The position numbers were made by a program, and so were the translations under genes. Below the pieces are notes generated by a model, which was not told the DNA's origin, did no database searches, and was given only the letters and a program-made list of their open reading frames with translations. Positions 15,345 through 25,000 of a DNA stretch of 50,645 nt are shown piece after piece; positions within the stretch are counted from its first letter, which is position 1; every line of letters starts with the position of its first letter. The DNA comes from an uncultured Lachnospiraceae bacterium. GTDB taxonomy: Bacteria > Bacillota > Clostridia > Lachnospirales > Lachnospiraceae. The stretch spans positions 1 through 50,645 of the forward strand of contig CATOOV010000020.1 of the NCBI GenBank assembly GCA_951801955.1. The letters run 5' to 3'.

Positions 15345-17288
15345 ATGGGACAAACAAAATTAAATTCGGGTTTGGTGTATACAAACGAGAAATGTATTGG
15401 CTGTAATCATTGTATTTCAGTGTGTCCTGTATTTGAGGCAAATTATTCTATGAATGAGGATAACAAAGATGTGATTTGTGTAGATCCTGACACATGTGTG
15501 CACTGTGGGGCATGTATTGATGCCTGCCATCACCATGCCAGGAGTTTTCGGGATGATACAGACCAGTTTTTTGAAGATTTGGGGAAAGGTGAATCCATCA
15601 GCCTTCTAGTAGCGCCAGCCTTTATTGCAAATTATCCTAGGGAATATGGCAAAGTGCTGGGGTACTTAAAAAATCTTGGTGTGAAACATATTTTCAGTGT
15701 CAGTTTCGGTGCAGATATCACTACTTGGGGCTACCTGAATTATATTACAAAATATAAGCTTCAGGGAGGGATTTCACAGCCGTGTCCGGCGATTGTGGAT
15801 TATATTGAAAAATATGTCCCAGAATTGATTCCAAAGCTGATCCCGGTTCACAGTCCCATGATGTGTGCAGCAGTATATGTGAAAAAGTATAGGAAGATCA
15901 CAGACAAGCTGGCATTTATTGGTCCTTGTATTGCCAAGAAATCGGAGATCAGCAGGCAGCAAAATAAACAGTATGTGTCTTATAATGTGACCTTTCAACA
16001 ATTGATGAAGAAGCTCAAGGGGAAGAATTTATCTTCCTGTGAGGCAGTAGATGAACTGGAATATGGTTTGGGAAGCGTCTATCCCCAGCCTGGCGGATTG
16101 AAGGAAAATGTGGAACATTTTTTAGGCAAAGATGTGATGATACGTCAGATTGAGGGAGAAAAACATGCATATGATTTTTTGAAAAATTATGCAAAGCGTG
16201 TAAAGAGCGGGAAACCTTTGCCTTTTATGGTGGATGCTTTGAATTGTGCCGATGGATGTCTTCATGGGACGGGGGTAGAACCAGAGCTTTTGGAAAGTGA
16301 CGACGTATTGTTTGAGATCCAGGCACAGAGAGAGAAGGCAAAAAAGACACAACATAACAAGAAAAAGGATAAGAAAAATCCCTGGGCGAAACATTTGAGT
16401 TATGAGAAACGTCTGGAAAATTTCAATGCACAATTTTCGGGTCTGGTATTAGAAGATTTCCTGTGCAGTTACCAGGAAAACAAGAAATCTGTTATCGTGA
16501 GCGAGCAGCAGACAAAAGACGGCTTTGCAGATATGCGCAAGGATACCTTGGAAAAGCAGGTGATTGACTGTGGTGCATGTGGTTACAGCAGTTGTCGGCA
16601 GATGGCTCAAGCTGTGGCGCTGGGAATGAACCGTAAAGAAAATTGTATGCATTATGAGAAAGATGTTGTTTTGCACGAACAAGAACAGATGAAGAGTTTA
16701 AATGAGCAGCTGAAAGAGGAACAAAGGACGAAAGCGGCTCTTTATGAAGACATTATGGAAGATTTTCGCCAGATAAAGAACGCTATGGGGGATTTGGCGG
16801 TAGGCAACCAAGGTTCTGCAGAGGACGCTACCAGGATTGCACAGGCAGTAAATGGAATGTCAGCGTTTACCGAAATGCTGCGGGATTCCATGAAGCAGGT
16901 GTCTGACGCGGTACAAGGATACGATATTATGAATGAGGATATTATCAAAATATCCAACCAGACGGGGATGCTGGCGCTGAATGCTGGGATTGAAGCAGCA
17001 AGGAGCGGGGAGGCAGGCAAGGGCTTTGCAGTGATTGCCAACCGTGTGAGGGAATTGTCAGAACAGACAAAGGAAGCAGTGGCAGCCGGTAAGGAGCAGA
17101 GTGAGGTTTTGCTTCCCGCTATTGCGAAACTGGATCAGGAAACCATGGAGTTCCTTAACAGTATTAAGCGCATCAATGAGGCAGTTTCAGCGCTGGCAGC
17201 CGGAAGCGAGCAGATTTCTGCGCAGACAGAGATGGTGGATGAAGTGGTGAACAATATGACGGATAAAATGAACCACGTGGTTGGATAG
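15345..17288 (+). CDS. Hydrogenase-like Fe-S sensor fused to a methyl-accepting signalling domain
   Basis: A 647-residue soluble protein. Residues 10-65 hold two 4Fe-4S ferredoxin motifs (C17/20/23/27 and C51/54/57/61). Residues 85-330 resemble the catalytic domain of [FeFe] hydrogenase: the cysteines matching the four H-cluster ligands survive (PCPAI C147, GPCIAKKSE C195, NCADGC C301 and C305), but TSCCP has become SQPCP, losing the proton-relay cysteine. Residues 400-440 hold a further four-cysteine cluster motif (C409, C412, C417, C434). From about 455 a chemotaxis signalling domain follows, with the conserved hairpin tip region NQTGMLALNAGIEAARSGEA. No membrane segment is seen. It probably senses redox state or H2 and signals to a CheA/CheW-type partner. 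GGAAG precedes the ATG. Confidence 0.88.
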   Translation: MGQTKLNSGLVYTNEKCIGCNHCISVCPVFEANYSMNEDNKDVICVDPDTCVHCGACIDACHHHARSFRDDTDQFFEDLGKGESISLLVAPAFIANYPREYGKVLGYLKNLGVKHIFSVSFGADITTWGYLNYITKYKLQGGISQPCPAIVDYIEKYVPELIPKLIPVHSPMMCAAVYVKKYRKITDKLAFIGPCIAKKSEISRQQNKQYVSYNVTFQQLMKKLKGKNLSSCEAVDELEYGLGSVYPQPGGLKENVEHFLGKDVMIRQIEGEKHAYDFLKNYAKRVKSGKPLPFMVDALNCADGCLHGTGVEPELLESDDVLFEIQAQREKAKKTQHNKKKDKKNPWAKHLSYEKRLENFNAQFSGLVLEDFLCSYQENKKSVIVSEQQTKDGFADMRKDTLEKQVIDCGACGYSSCRQMAQAVALGMNRKENCMHYEKDVVLHEQEQMKSLNEQLKEEQRTKAALYEDIMEDFRQIKNAMGDLAVGNQGSAEDATRIAQAVNGMSAFTEMLRDSMKQVSDAVQGYDIMNEDIIKISNQTGMLALNAGIEAARSGEAGKGFAVIANRVRELSEQTKEAVAAGKEQSEVLLPAIAKLDQETMEFLNSIKRINEAVSALAAGSEQISAQTEMVDEVVNNMTDKMNHVVG

Positions 17289-17334
17289 TACAGAAAAGTT
17301 CATAGATTTCGAGAGGTTTACAAGGTACATAAAT

Positions 17335-17433
17335 GGGGCTGTTGCAAAATGCAGGGATTCCATAACATATAGTAACAATACGGCAAATGCCTGTACTATA
17401 TGTTGTGGAAATTTTTCATTTTGTGACAACCCC
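17335..17433. repeat. Hairpin element D, copy 1 (IS6-like ends)
   Basis: A 99-bp palindromic element. The outer arms GGGGCTGTTGCAAAATG and CATTTTGTGACAACCCC pair with only three imperfect positions. A second inner stem (CATAACATATAGTA with TACTATATGTTGTG) extends the fold. A related element starting GGGGCTGTTGCAGAA lies at 31566-31655. The ends recall IS6-family terminal repeats (for example GGTTCTGTTGCAAA), so a non-coding miniature relative is possible. It also lies where the 15345 gene needs a terminator. Confidence 0.65.
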
Positions 17434-17527
17434 ATTCTTGGGGATAGGATTTGTCCAGTGTGTCAAACTGTGCAAGGTCTCTGCTAAGCGCCCTCACGTA
17501 TGAGGGGATTGCACACTTTATTTATTC

Positions 17528-18535
17528 CTATGGTTCTTCATCTACAAGCGCAGCAGTAATAATTGCCATGGAATATACTTCATCAGCGTTGCATCCCCTG
17601 GATAAGTCGTTGATGGGAGAATTAAGCCCTAACAGAATTGGACCGTAGGCATCAAAGTTACCCATACGCTGTGCAATTTTGTAACCGATATTTCCTGCGT
17701 TGATGTCCGGGAAAATAAATACGTTTGCATGTCCTGCAACTGGATCCTCCGGGCATTTTGTACGTGCCACACGAGGGGAAACAGCGGCGTCAAACTGCAT
17801 TTCCCCAGAGATGGGGAGATCTGGGCGCAGCACTTTTGCTTTTTGTGCTGCGTTTCTCATTTTATCCACATCTTCACCAGCCCCGGAACCTAAAGTAGAA
17901 TAACTTAAGAAAGCGACTTTCGGGTCGATGCCAAAAATTTGACCGCAGTCGGAAGCTTCAATTGCGATCTCTGCAAGTTCATCTTCAGAAGGTTTAATAT
18001 TGATGGCGCAGTCTGCCATGGCAAGCACTTCATTTTCACCAGTGGCAGACGGACGAACCAGAATAAAGCAGGAGGAGACAATCTTGTGCCCAGGTTTGGT
18101 TTTGATCAGCTGCAGCGCCGGGCGGATGGTATCGGCTGTGGTATAAGTAGCGCCGCCTAAGAGTGAATCGGCAAATCCCATTTTAACAAGCATGGTGCCG
18201 AAATAATTGCCCTGTTTTAAAATTTTGCGCGCCTCTTCGGGCTGCATATTTTTGCTTTTACGAAGCTCGCAGAGCATTTCTACCATTTTGTCCATTTGGT
18301 CAAAATTTTCTGGATCCACGATTTGTGCCCCACGGATATTGTAGCCGTATTCTTCCGAGGCATTTTCCACTTCTTCCTTGTTTCCAATTAAAATCGGGGT
18401 AAGGAAATTGGAGGCAAGAAGACGGGAAGCAGCCTCAAGGATACGGGCGTCTGTTCCTTCTGTAAAAACAATTTTTTTTGGGTCCTTTTTCAGTTTATTG
18501 ATCATCATGCCGAAACCATGCATATTTCTGCTCAT
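17528..18535 (-). CDS. pta: Phosphate acetyltransferase
   Basis: A 335-residue cytoplasmic enzyme that converts acetyl-CoA and phosphate to acetyl phosphate, the first step of ATP-yielding acetate formation in fermenting Clostridia. Recognisable features are KIVFTEGTDARILEAASRLL near the N-terminus, NYFGTMLVKMGFADSLLGGA near residue 110, and the C-terminal region FPDINAGNIGYKIAQRMGN with GPILLGLNSPINDLSRGC. The length matches the short single-domain Pta type. An AAGGAGG-type site precedes the ATG. ackA, its usual partner, is not adjacent: downstream are only a short CCCTCA/TGAGGG hairpin near 17490-17510 and element D. Confidence 0.93.
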   Translation of the reverse strand: MSRNMHGFGMMINKLKKDPKKIVFTEGTDARILEAASRLLASNFLTPILIGNKEEVENASEEYGYNIRGAQIVDPENFDQMDKMVEMLCELRKSKNMQPEEARKILKQGNYFGTMLVKMGFADSLLGGATYTTADTIRPALQLIKTKPGHKIVSSCFILVRPSATGENEVLAMADCAINIKPSEDELAEIAIEASDCGQIFGIDPKVAFLSYSTLGSGAGEDVDKMRNAAQKAKVLRPDLPISGEMQFDAAVSPRVARTKCPEDPVAGHANVFIFPDINAGNIGYKIAQRMGNFDAYGPILLGLNSPINDLSRGCNADEVYSMAIITAALVDEEP

Positions 18536-18691
18536 AGTAAAAATCCTCCTTAAAATAGTTTTGTTATGGCGTCAGTCTGTAGGTTATTTTGTGACTATAT
18601 TCTTTATAATATAATGTATCACTTTTGGAAATTTTTTCAACTAATTTGCATGTACAAAAACAGGTACAGGAGGGAAAATTTTGCATTTTTT

Positions 18692-20197
18692 TTAAAACAA
18701 TTGACAGGTTGGGCAGTTTCGGATTTTGGATTCTAAAATTCCTAAAAAAATAAAGTAAAGGGGGGAAGTAAATATGTAGGGGTTATTTACCAGCCCTTGT
18801 GCCAGATATGCCGTGATTCCCACGGCGCCGATAAAAAGAAATGGATTCTGCTGTTTGTTCTTTAGGCAGGAGGCCAACAAGGAAATCTGCATTCCCATAT
18901 AAGACAGAAGTCCAAACAATCCGGTAATGGTAAGGATTTGAAGAATCTCATTGTGGGCATCTAAAAAGGGGGCTGAAAAGCGTCTGTGCATTTCTGCTCC
19001 AAACCGTTCTTCCATGGCACGTAAAAAACAGTTTGGACCATACCCAAAGAGTTTTTGCCTGATCGGAAATTCCTGAAAATTTGAAATTGTACGCTTCCAG
19101 ATATAGCCCCGGTTTGTTCCAAAATCATCGTCCAATGGGAAAATCAAAACTGCGGCAAAAAAGATACCCAAAACCAGTAGTCCGGCAAGGGCTTTATTTC
19201 CATATTTTTTAAAAAAATGGATGCATGGGCTGTGAATGAGCCAAAATAGGATGGCACAACAAACGGCTTCCACCAGCAAGAGGCGCGTATCTGTCAAAAA
19301 CATGAGAAGTTCCTGCTTTTGAAAATTACGGATATAGATATTTTTCCAGTTTGTGGCGTCTGCAAGAAAAACAGTCAGGTTTATTGCAAGGCTGCTGCAA
19401 AGAAAGGCAAGCCAGCACATCCACCATTTCATCATTTTAGAGGGGGTTCCCATGGACCAAAAGAGCAGGACAAGAAGGGAAACGCCTACTGCAAAAACCC
19501 AACTGTCGCTGGAGGTACAGTAACAGGCATAGACGCCGAAAAAGGAAGCACACCAAAAGCAGCGGTTTGCCCATGGCTTTGTGCTGAGGGAATAGAATCC
19601 AAACATCAGGGATGATACAACGGAGCTGTAACAGGCATTGATATTTACATTTCCCAAGGTGCCGATAAAATCTGTTTTTTTTGCCAAGTGCCGATGCATT
19701 CCGAACAGATCCCAGTTCCAGAAATTACATAGTATGACCAGCCATAAAAGTATGGTTGAGAAAAAAAACAGCCACAAGATCCAGATTTTTGGTTGGTAAT
19801 ACCGTGAAATAACAAAATAGATTCCAATACAAAATAAAAAGAACAGCCCTCCCATTTGCCTTCCCTGGGTTCCCCAAAAAGATTCGGCGCCAACAGGGCT
19901 TAAGAAGCAGGAGATCATGATTGTTATTCCAAAAAACAGTGCACATAGGTCCGTGATGGATAAAAGGGGGATTTTTCTAATTCTTTTTTCTTTGCAACAA
20001 TAAGAAAAACAGGAAGAACAGATCATCAGTGTAAGAAATACCATGGAAGTTATCTGGAAATAATTTTTTTTAGCGGATACAAGATTGAAATACCCATGTT
20101 GAAAATAGAAAGGAAATCCTCCAAGCATCAACACCAAATAAACCCGTACAAGGGATTGCTGTATGGAAGATGCAATGTTTCTTTTATTGTGGTTCAT
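18692..20197 (-). CDS. O-antigen ligase/polymerase-like membrane protein
   Basis: About 501 residues with ten or more membrane segments. The Wzy_C-type signature lies in a large loop near residues 375-450: TNRGYIWKRTISNF, LFGYGPNCF and FLDAHNEILQI, with the conserved histidine. Relatives polymerise or transfer surface glycans at the outer face of the membrane. The start at 20197 is chosen because GAGGAT stands six bases before it; extending upstream would run the protein through element B. No glycosyltransferase or flippase is adjacent, so the glycan is unknown. Confidence 0.78.
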   Translation of the reverse strand: MNHNKRNIASSIQQSLVRVYLVLMLGGFPFYFQHGYFNLVSAKKNYFQITSMVFLTLMICSSCFSYCCKEKRIRKIPLLSITDLCALFFGITIMISCFLSPVGAESFWGTQGRQMGGLFFLFCIGIYFVISRYYQPKIWILWLFFFSTILLWLVILCNFWNWDLFGMHRHLAKKTDFIGTLGNVNINACYSSVVSSLMFGFYSLSTKPWANRCFWCASFFGVYACYCTSSDSWVFAVGVSLLVLLFWSMGTPSKMMKWWMCWLAFLCSSLAINLTVFLADATNWKNIYIRNFQKQELLMFLTDTRLLLVEAVCCAILFWLIHSPCIHFFKKYGNKALAGLLVLGIFFAAVLIFPLDDDFGTNRGYIWKRTISNFQEFPIRQKLFGYGPNCFLRAMEERFGAEMHRRFSAPFLDAHNEILQILTITGLFGLLSYMGMQISLLASCLKNKQQNPFLFIGAVGITAYLAQGLVNNPYIFTSPLYFIFLGILESKIRNCPTCQLF

Positions 20198-20251
20198 TTT
20201 TTTATCCTCAATGGATTCAGGCGCTAAAGGGTGTCTGATAAATGTTCCTTG

Positions 20252-20340
20252 GCGGGAGCGAAGAAGCAGGGGTACGGATTTATATTTGCCGGCAGGATTG
20301 GTCCGCACCCCGCAGCAGGAACGCCGATGGCGTTCTTGCT
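20252..20340. repeat. Dispersed element B, copy 2
   Basis: It repeats the order seen at 3966-4052: GCGAAGAAGCAGGGGTACGG, variable centre, CCGCACCCCGCAGCAGGAAC, then CGCCGATGGCGTTCTTG, in the same orientation. The arms GCAGGGGTACGG and CCGCACCCCGC face each other. A related tail (AAACGCCGATGGCATTTTG) recurs at 20397-20415, suggesting a decayed or composite element. It lies between the Ig-like gene and the ligase-like gene. Confidence 0.6.
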
Positions 20341-20435
20341 GTTCCTGCCTGTTGGCGCCCGAATACTTAAGATTCATAGCCGCCTCATGCTGTCAAAACG
20401 CCGATGGCATTTTGAAAAGGTAAGGGATTTTCCAA

Positions 20436-21563
20436 TTACTTTACAGTTACAACGAAGGATGCTTTTGCGCCGCACTTTGTAATAACAGTAATCTGTGCTT
20501 TTCCTGGTTTTTTTGCCGTAACTTTGCCTTTTGCATTTACAACTGCTACTTTGGGTTTATTGCTCTTATATGATTTTACTTTATCATTCTTAGGGAAGAC
20601 AGATTTCACTTTAATACGCGCACTCTTTCCTGCTTTTAATGTGATGTTATTCTTTTTCAGGGTGATGGATGGTTTTTTTACGATTACAGTACAAGAAGCT
20701 TTCTTGCCATTGGTAGTTTTTGCTGTAATAATGGCTGTTCCAGGTTTCCTTCCGATTGCCATGCCTTTGGAAGTAACTTTTACAATATTGGCATTGGAGG
20801 AAGTCCAACTGATTTTTTCACTGGCATTGCGCGGCTCCCGTTTTATGGTCAATGCCTTCTTACTGCCTTTTGCCAGAATTATTTTTTTCTTGGAAAAAAC
20901 CAGTCTTTTGGTGGCAGGTTTTTTTCCTGTGACAGTAACTTTGCATCTTGCCTCAGCGCCGCTTTCCATGGTTAAAGTAATGGTTGTAGTACCTTTCTTT
21001 TTCCCAGTAATCTGTCCTTTTTGATTTACAGTTGCGATTCTTTCATTGTCAGAATACCATTCCTCTATGGTATCATATTTTGGAAACTTCTTTTTTACAA
21101 ATAAGGAACCAGTATTTTTTCCCAGTGGCACGGTGATGCGGGCATGGTTTAAGGTTACTTGTGCTACCGTAACGGTACAAGAGGCGGTTGCCCCAGTATA
21201 TGTTTCGGCTGTAATCACTGCAGTTCCAGCTTTGATTCCAGTAATTTCACCTTCCCCATCTACGGTTGCCACTTTCTTGTTGCTGCTGGACCACTCCAGA
21301 TCCATATCATAATAATCATCGGAGTTCCCATAATCTCCCCCAAAGTCCTCATAAAAGACATCTAAGTAAGCAGTGTCTCCTGCTGGCAGAAGTAATTCAT
21401 CATCGGAAAATACAATGCTTTCTGATGCGTCCCATGGGGACTGTCCCTTGCTGTTGGCCACTGGGACTGCCGCCTGTGCCCCTGTCTCAACGGAAGTAAC
21501 GCACATGCATACGGCAAGCAATAATGCGGGGATTTTTTCCAGCCAGCCGGCTTGAAATTCCAT
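20436..21563 (-). CDS. Secreted protein of four Ig-like (BIG2) domains; signal peptide apparently frameshifted
   Basis: A 375-residue protein with four bacterial Ig-like domains of about 80 residues, each with a core such as SSNKKVATVDGEGEITGIKA followed by GTAVITAET-like strands. The tail is lysine-rich and it is probably cell-surface associated. The open frame can start at 21563 (MEFQAGWLEKIPALLL), but that start has no good ribosome site and an acidic N-region. An excellent AGGAGG site instead serves an ATG at 21577 that reads MTKLKWNFKPAGWKK and then leaves frame at a run of six A's (plus-strand T's at 21533-21538). One extra A would restore KKIPALLLAVCMCVTSV, a canonical signal peptide. 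This is either a sequencing error, slippage-based phase variation or a young mutation. Confidence 0.72.
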   Translation of the reverse strand: MEFQAGWLEKIPALLLAVCMCVTSVETGAQAAVPVANSKGQSPWDASESIVFSDDELLLPAGDTAYLDVFYEDFGGDYGNSDDYYDMDLEWSSSNKKVATVDGEGEITGIKAGTAVITAETYTGATASCTVTVAQVTLNHARITVPLGKNTGSLFVKKKFPKYDTIEEWYSDNERIATVNQKGQITGKKKGTTTITLTMESGAEARCKVTVTGKKPATKRLVFSKKKIILAKGSKKALTIKREPRNASEKISWTSSNANIVKVTSKGMAIGRKPGTAIITAKTTNGKKASCTVIVKKPSITLKKNNITLKAGKSARIKVKSVFPKNDKVKSYKSNKPKVAVVNAKGKVTAKKPGKAQITVITKCGAKASFVVTVK

Positions 21564-21650
21564 TTCAGTTTTGTCATCTCATTATCCTCCTTTGCTTTTT
21601 GAGTCCGCAGGCAATGCTGCGGGATTTTTACCAGATGGAAAATTCTTTTA

Positions 21651-21775
21651 ATTTCCCAAACAAAAGTGCGCTTCAAAAACTTCCGCAAAGAATTACTTTT
21701 GCTAACGCCTTTTTTGTTCCGCGCCGTGCGCAATTGCAAAGCAATTTTTCCTCTTGCGCGCGCATCCTTAAGAAG
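21651..21775 (-). repeat. Dispersed element C, copy 3
   Basis: Read on the minus strand it follows the same order as 26958-27141 and 45046-45180: ATGCGCGCGCAAGAGGAAAA, ATTGCTTTGCAATTGCGC, GCGCGGAACAAAAAA, and near the end GCGCACTTTTGTTTGGGAAA. It is more diverged than the other two. It lies upstream of the Ig-like gene in the same orientation. The rest of the 21564-22038 gap is AT-rich and holds only the promoter and operator of the exporter. Confidence 0.5.
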
Positions 21776-21937
21776 AAAAAAGATTAGGGACCAAAAAGAT
21801 TTTTCAACGCCCTATTCTTAATAAAGTAACTATAACAGGGAGTCAAACGAATGTCAAACATATATTTGCCTTTTCGATACTGGCATTGCAGGAACGAAAA
21901 GAAGTATATCATTTAGAAAAATTTAATATTTTTTTTC

Positions 21938-21966
21938 TTGTAATTTGCAGAAAGGCTTCTTATAAT
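21938..21966 (+). promoter_or_regulatory. Promoter of the RND exporter operon
   Basis: TTGTAA (21938-21943), a 17-base spacer, and a perfect TATAAT (21961-21966). Transcription would start near 21973, just before the palindrome at 21980-21991. Confidence 0.65.
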
Positions 21967-21979
21967 AAAGCTGAAAACT

Positions 21980-21991
21980 GACCAGTCGGTC
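21980..21991 (+). promoter_or_regulatory. Probable TetR-family operator
   Basis: GACCAGTCGGTC has GACC/GGTC inverted halves and resembles operators of TetR-family efflux repressors (GACCGACTGGTC type). It begins about seven bases after the predicted transcription start, so a bound repressor would block RNA polymerase. The likely ligand-responsive repressor is the TetR gene at 25854-26540 in the same operon. Confidence 0.55.
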
Positions 21992-22038
21992 GGAAATTCA
22001 GATGCCCTGCAAAAATATACATACAGGAGGAAATGTGC

Positions 22039-25000
22039 ATGCTGTCAAAATTCAGTGTAAAGAAAGCCTACACCGTAATTGTAGGAATTGTGCTGGTAAT
22101 TATTTTAGGCGTGGTATCTCTAAGCAAAATGAGTACAGATTTGCTGCCAAGCATAAATCTGCCTTATGCAATTGTAGTGACTACCTATTCAGGAGCCAGC
22201 CCTGAGCAGGTTGAGCGCGTAGTGACCCAGCCCGTGGAAGGGGCTATGGCGAGTACCTCTAATATAAAAAATATCAGTTCTACCTCTTCCAATAATACTT
22301 CTATGGTAGTGCTGGAATTTGAACAGACTGCGAATATGGATTCTATAACGGTGGAGATGCGGGAAAGCTTAGACCAGATCAGCAGTTATTGGCCGGATGA
22401 GGTGGGAAATCCCATTATCATGAAGTTGAATCCTGATATGATGCCGATTATGATTGCCGCTGTGGAAGTGGAAGGCATGGATACCCTTGAGATCAGCGAC
22501 TATACAGAGAAAGAGCTGATTCCAGAAATTGAAAGTGTGGAAGGGGTTGCTTCCGTTTCTGGAACAGGGCTGATTGAGGAGTCAGTGCAAGTAATCTTAA
22601 GACAGGAAAAAATTGATGAAATCAATGAAAAGGTAAAAGCGTCCCTAGATGAGAAATTTTCTGATGCGGAAAATGAAATGGCGTCTGCGGAGGATGAAAT
22701 CAGCAGCGGAAAAAATGAACTGACAAGCGGGCAGCAGGAGATGGCAAATCAGATCAGCGACGCGCAAAATGAATTAAATGATAAGAAAATAGAGCTGTTC
22801 CAGACAGAGGCTGACCTAAATAACAACCTGGCGCAGATGCAGGAGGCCAAGGCACAAACAGAACAGGGAATTGCATCCTTGACGGAATTACAGGCACAGG
22901 TACAGACTTTGATTGATACAAAGACAAAGCTGGAACAAGGAATTGCAGCTATGAAAGCAATGAAACAAGACGCAAAAGAACTGGAGGAACAGCTTGCCCA
23001 AGTGGAGGGCGGGCTTACACAGGTCAAGGCACAGCTTGCCGGTCAGGAAGGAAGTCCCATCAACGAGGAATCTTCCAATGAGGAGGTTGTAAACTATATT
23101 GCGCAGAAGCTGACAGAAGCAGAGCAGGGATTGGTCCAAATCAATGGAGGAATTGCTGCGATTGAAAGCGGGCTTCAGGGAGTAGCAGACGGAAAAGCGA
23201 CGATTAATGACACCCTTGCTACCTTGAACCAGAGCCAAATTTCAGGTTCCGTAGAGATGGGAAGCGCATCAGCGCAGCTTGCCAGCGGGGAGGAAAAGTT
23301 AAAGGAATCCAAAGAATCTTTTGAGGAAAGCAAGAAAGAAGCATACGATTCCGCAGATTTAAATCAGATTTTGACCATGGAAACATTGACCAATATTCTG
23401 ACAGCGCAGAATTTCTCCATGCCTGCGGGATATATTACAGATGCAGGCGAACGGTATATGGTTCGCGTGGGGGATGCAGTGGACAGTGTAAAAGCCCTAA
23501 AAGGTATGGTGCTGATGGATCTTGGCATTGACGGCGTGGATGTGCTCCATTTGTCAGATGTGGCGGATATTGCCGTTGTAGATAATTCAGATGAGTCTTA
23601 TGCCCGGCTGAATGGGAAACCTGGCGTTATGCTTTCCATAGAGAAACAGACGGGATATTCCACGGGAGATGTGACGCACCGTATTTATGAGAGGTTTGAA
23701 AGACTGAAAAAGAGTGACGAAAACCTAGAGACTTCTGTACTGATGGACCAGGGAATTTACATTGATATGATTGTGGATTCTGTGCTGAATAACATGATTT
23801 TCGGCGCTGCTCTTGCCATTCTGATTTTACTTGTCTTTCTGAAAGATTTGAAACCTACTTTGGTAATTGCAGTGTCTATCCCGATATCGGTTATCTTTGC
23901 CATAGTGCTGATGTATTTCAGCGGCGTTACCCTGAATATGATTTCGTTGTCTGGTTTGGCGCTGGGAATTGGAATGTTGGTGGATAATTCCATTGTGGTG
24001 ATTGAAAATATTTACCGGATGAGAAGCGAGGGACTGTCTGCAAAGAAGGCAGCGGTAGAAGGGGCGAAACAGGTAAGCGGTGCCATTACCGCGTCGACAC
24101 TGACCACAGTCTGCGTATTTGCACCGATTGTATTTACAGAAGGAATTACAAGGCAGCTCTTTGTAGATATGGGTCTGACTATTGCATATACGCTGCTTGC
24201 CAGTTTGGTGATTGCATTGACATTTGTACCTATGATGGGGTCCAGGATGTTGAAAAAAACCAAAGAAACCAGGCATCCATGGTTTGATAAATTTCAAAAG
24301 GGATACAGTGTGATTCTTGGAAAACTTCTTCGTGTCAAACTGCTGGTCCTGCTAGTAATGGCTGCTTTATTGGTAGTCAGTATGAGGGCATCCCTTGCAA
24401 AAGGGACGGTCTTTATGCCAGAAATGGAGAGTACCCAGATGACAGTGGAGATCACGCCGCCAGAGGATGCAGAATTTTCAGATGCATGCAGGCTTGCAGA
24501 CCAGGTGACAGAAAAAATACAGTCCATTGAGGATGTGGAATCCGTGGGCGCCATGGCAGGCGGAGGAGGATTTGCCGCAGGCATGATGGGACAGGGCGGA
24601 GGCGGAAATCAAATCAGCCTGTATATTATATTAAAGGAAGATAAAACGCTTTCCAATGAAAAAATTGCAGCACAGATCACAGAACTCACCAAAGATTTGA
24701 AAGGAGAAATTAACGTCAGCAGTTCAGCGATGGATATGGGCGCCCTGGCTGGAGAAGGTTTGTCTGTGCAGATCAAAGGAAGGGAATTGGATGAACTGCA
24801 GAAAATTGCGGGAGATATCAAGAAGATTGTGGAAAAGGTGGAGGGAACGACGGAAGTTTCCGACGGCATCCAGGAGAAAGAACAAGAATTCCGTATCTCT
24901 GTGAACAAGGAAAAGGCGGCGAAGTATGGCATGACAGTAGCACAGATTTACCAACTTGTATTTGAGCAGATGGAGAATGAGACTTCTGATGCCACAATTT

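Noticed and set aside
15345..17288. Active [FeFe] hydrogenase
   Set aside because: The proton-relay cysteine of TSCCP is replaced and the protein ends in a signalling domain.
17485..17515. Terminator of pta
   Set aside because: CCCTCA/TGAGGG makes a short hairpin, but there is no T run; left as a weak possibility only.
20198..20377. 60-residue N-terminal extension of the O-antigen-ligase-like protein
   Set aside because: It runs through repeat element B, and GAGGAT marks the start at 20197.
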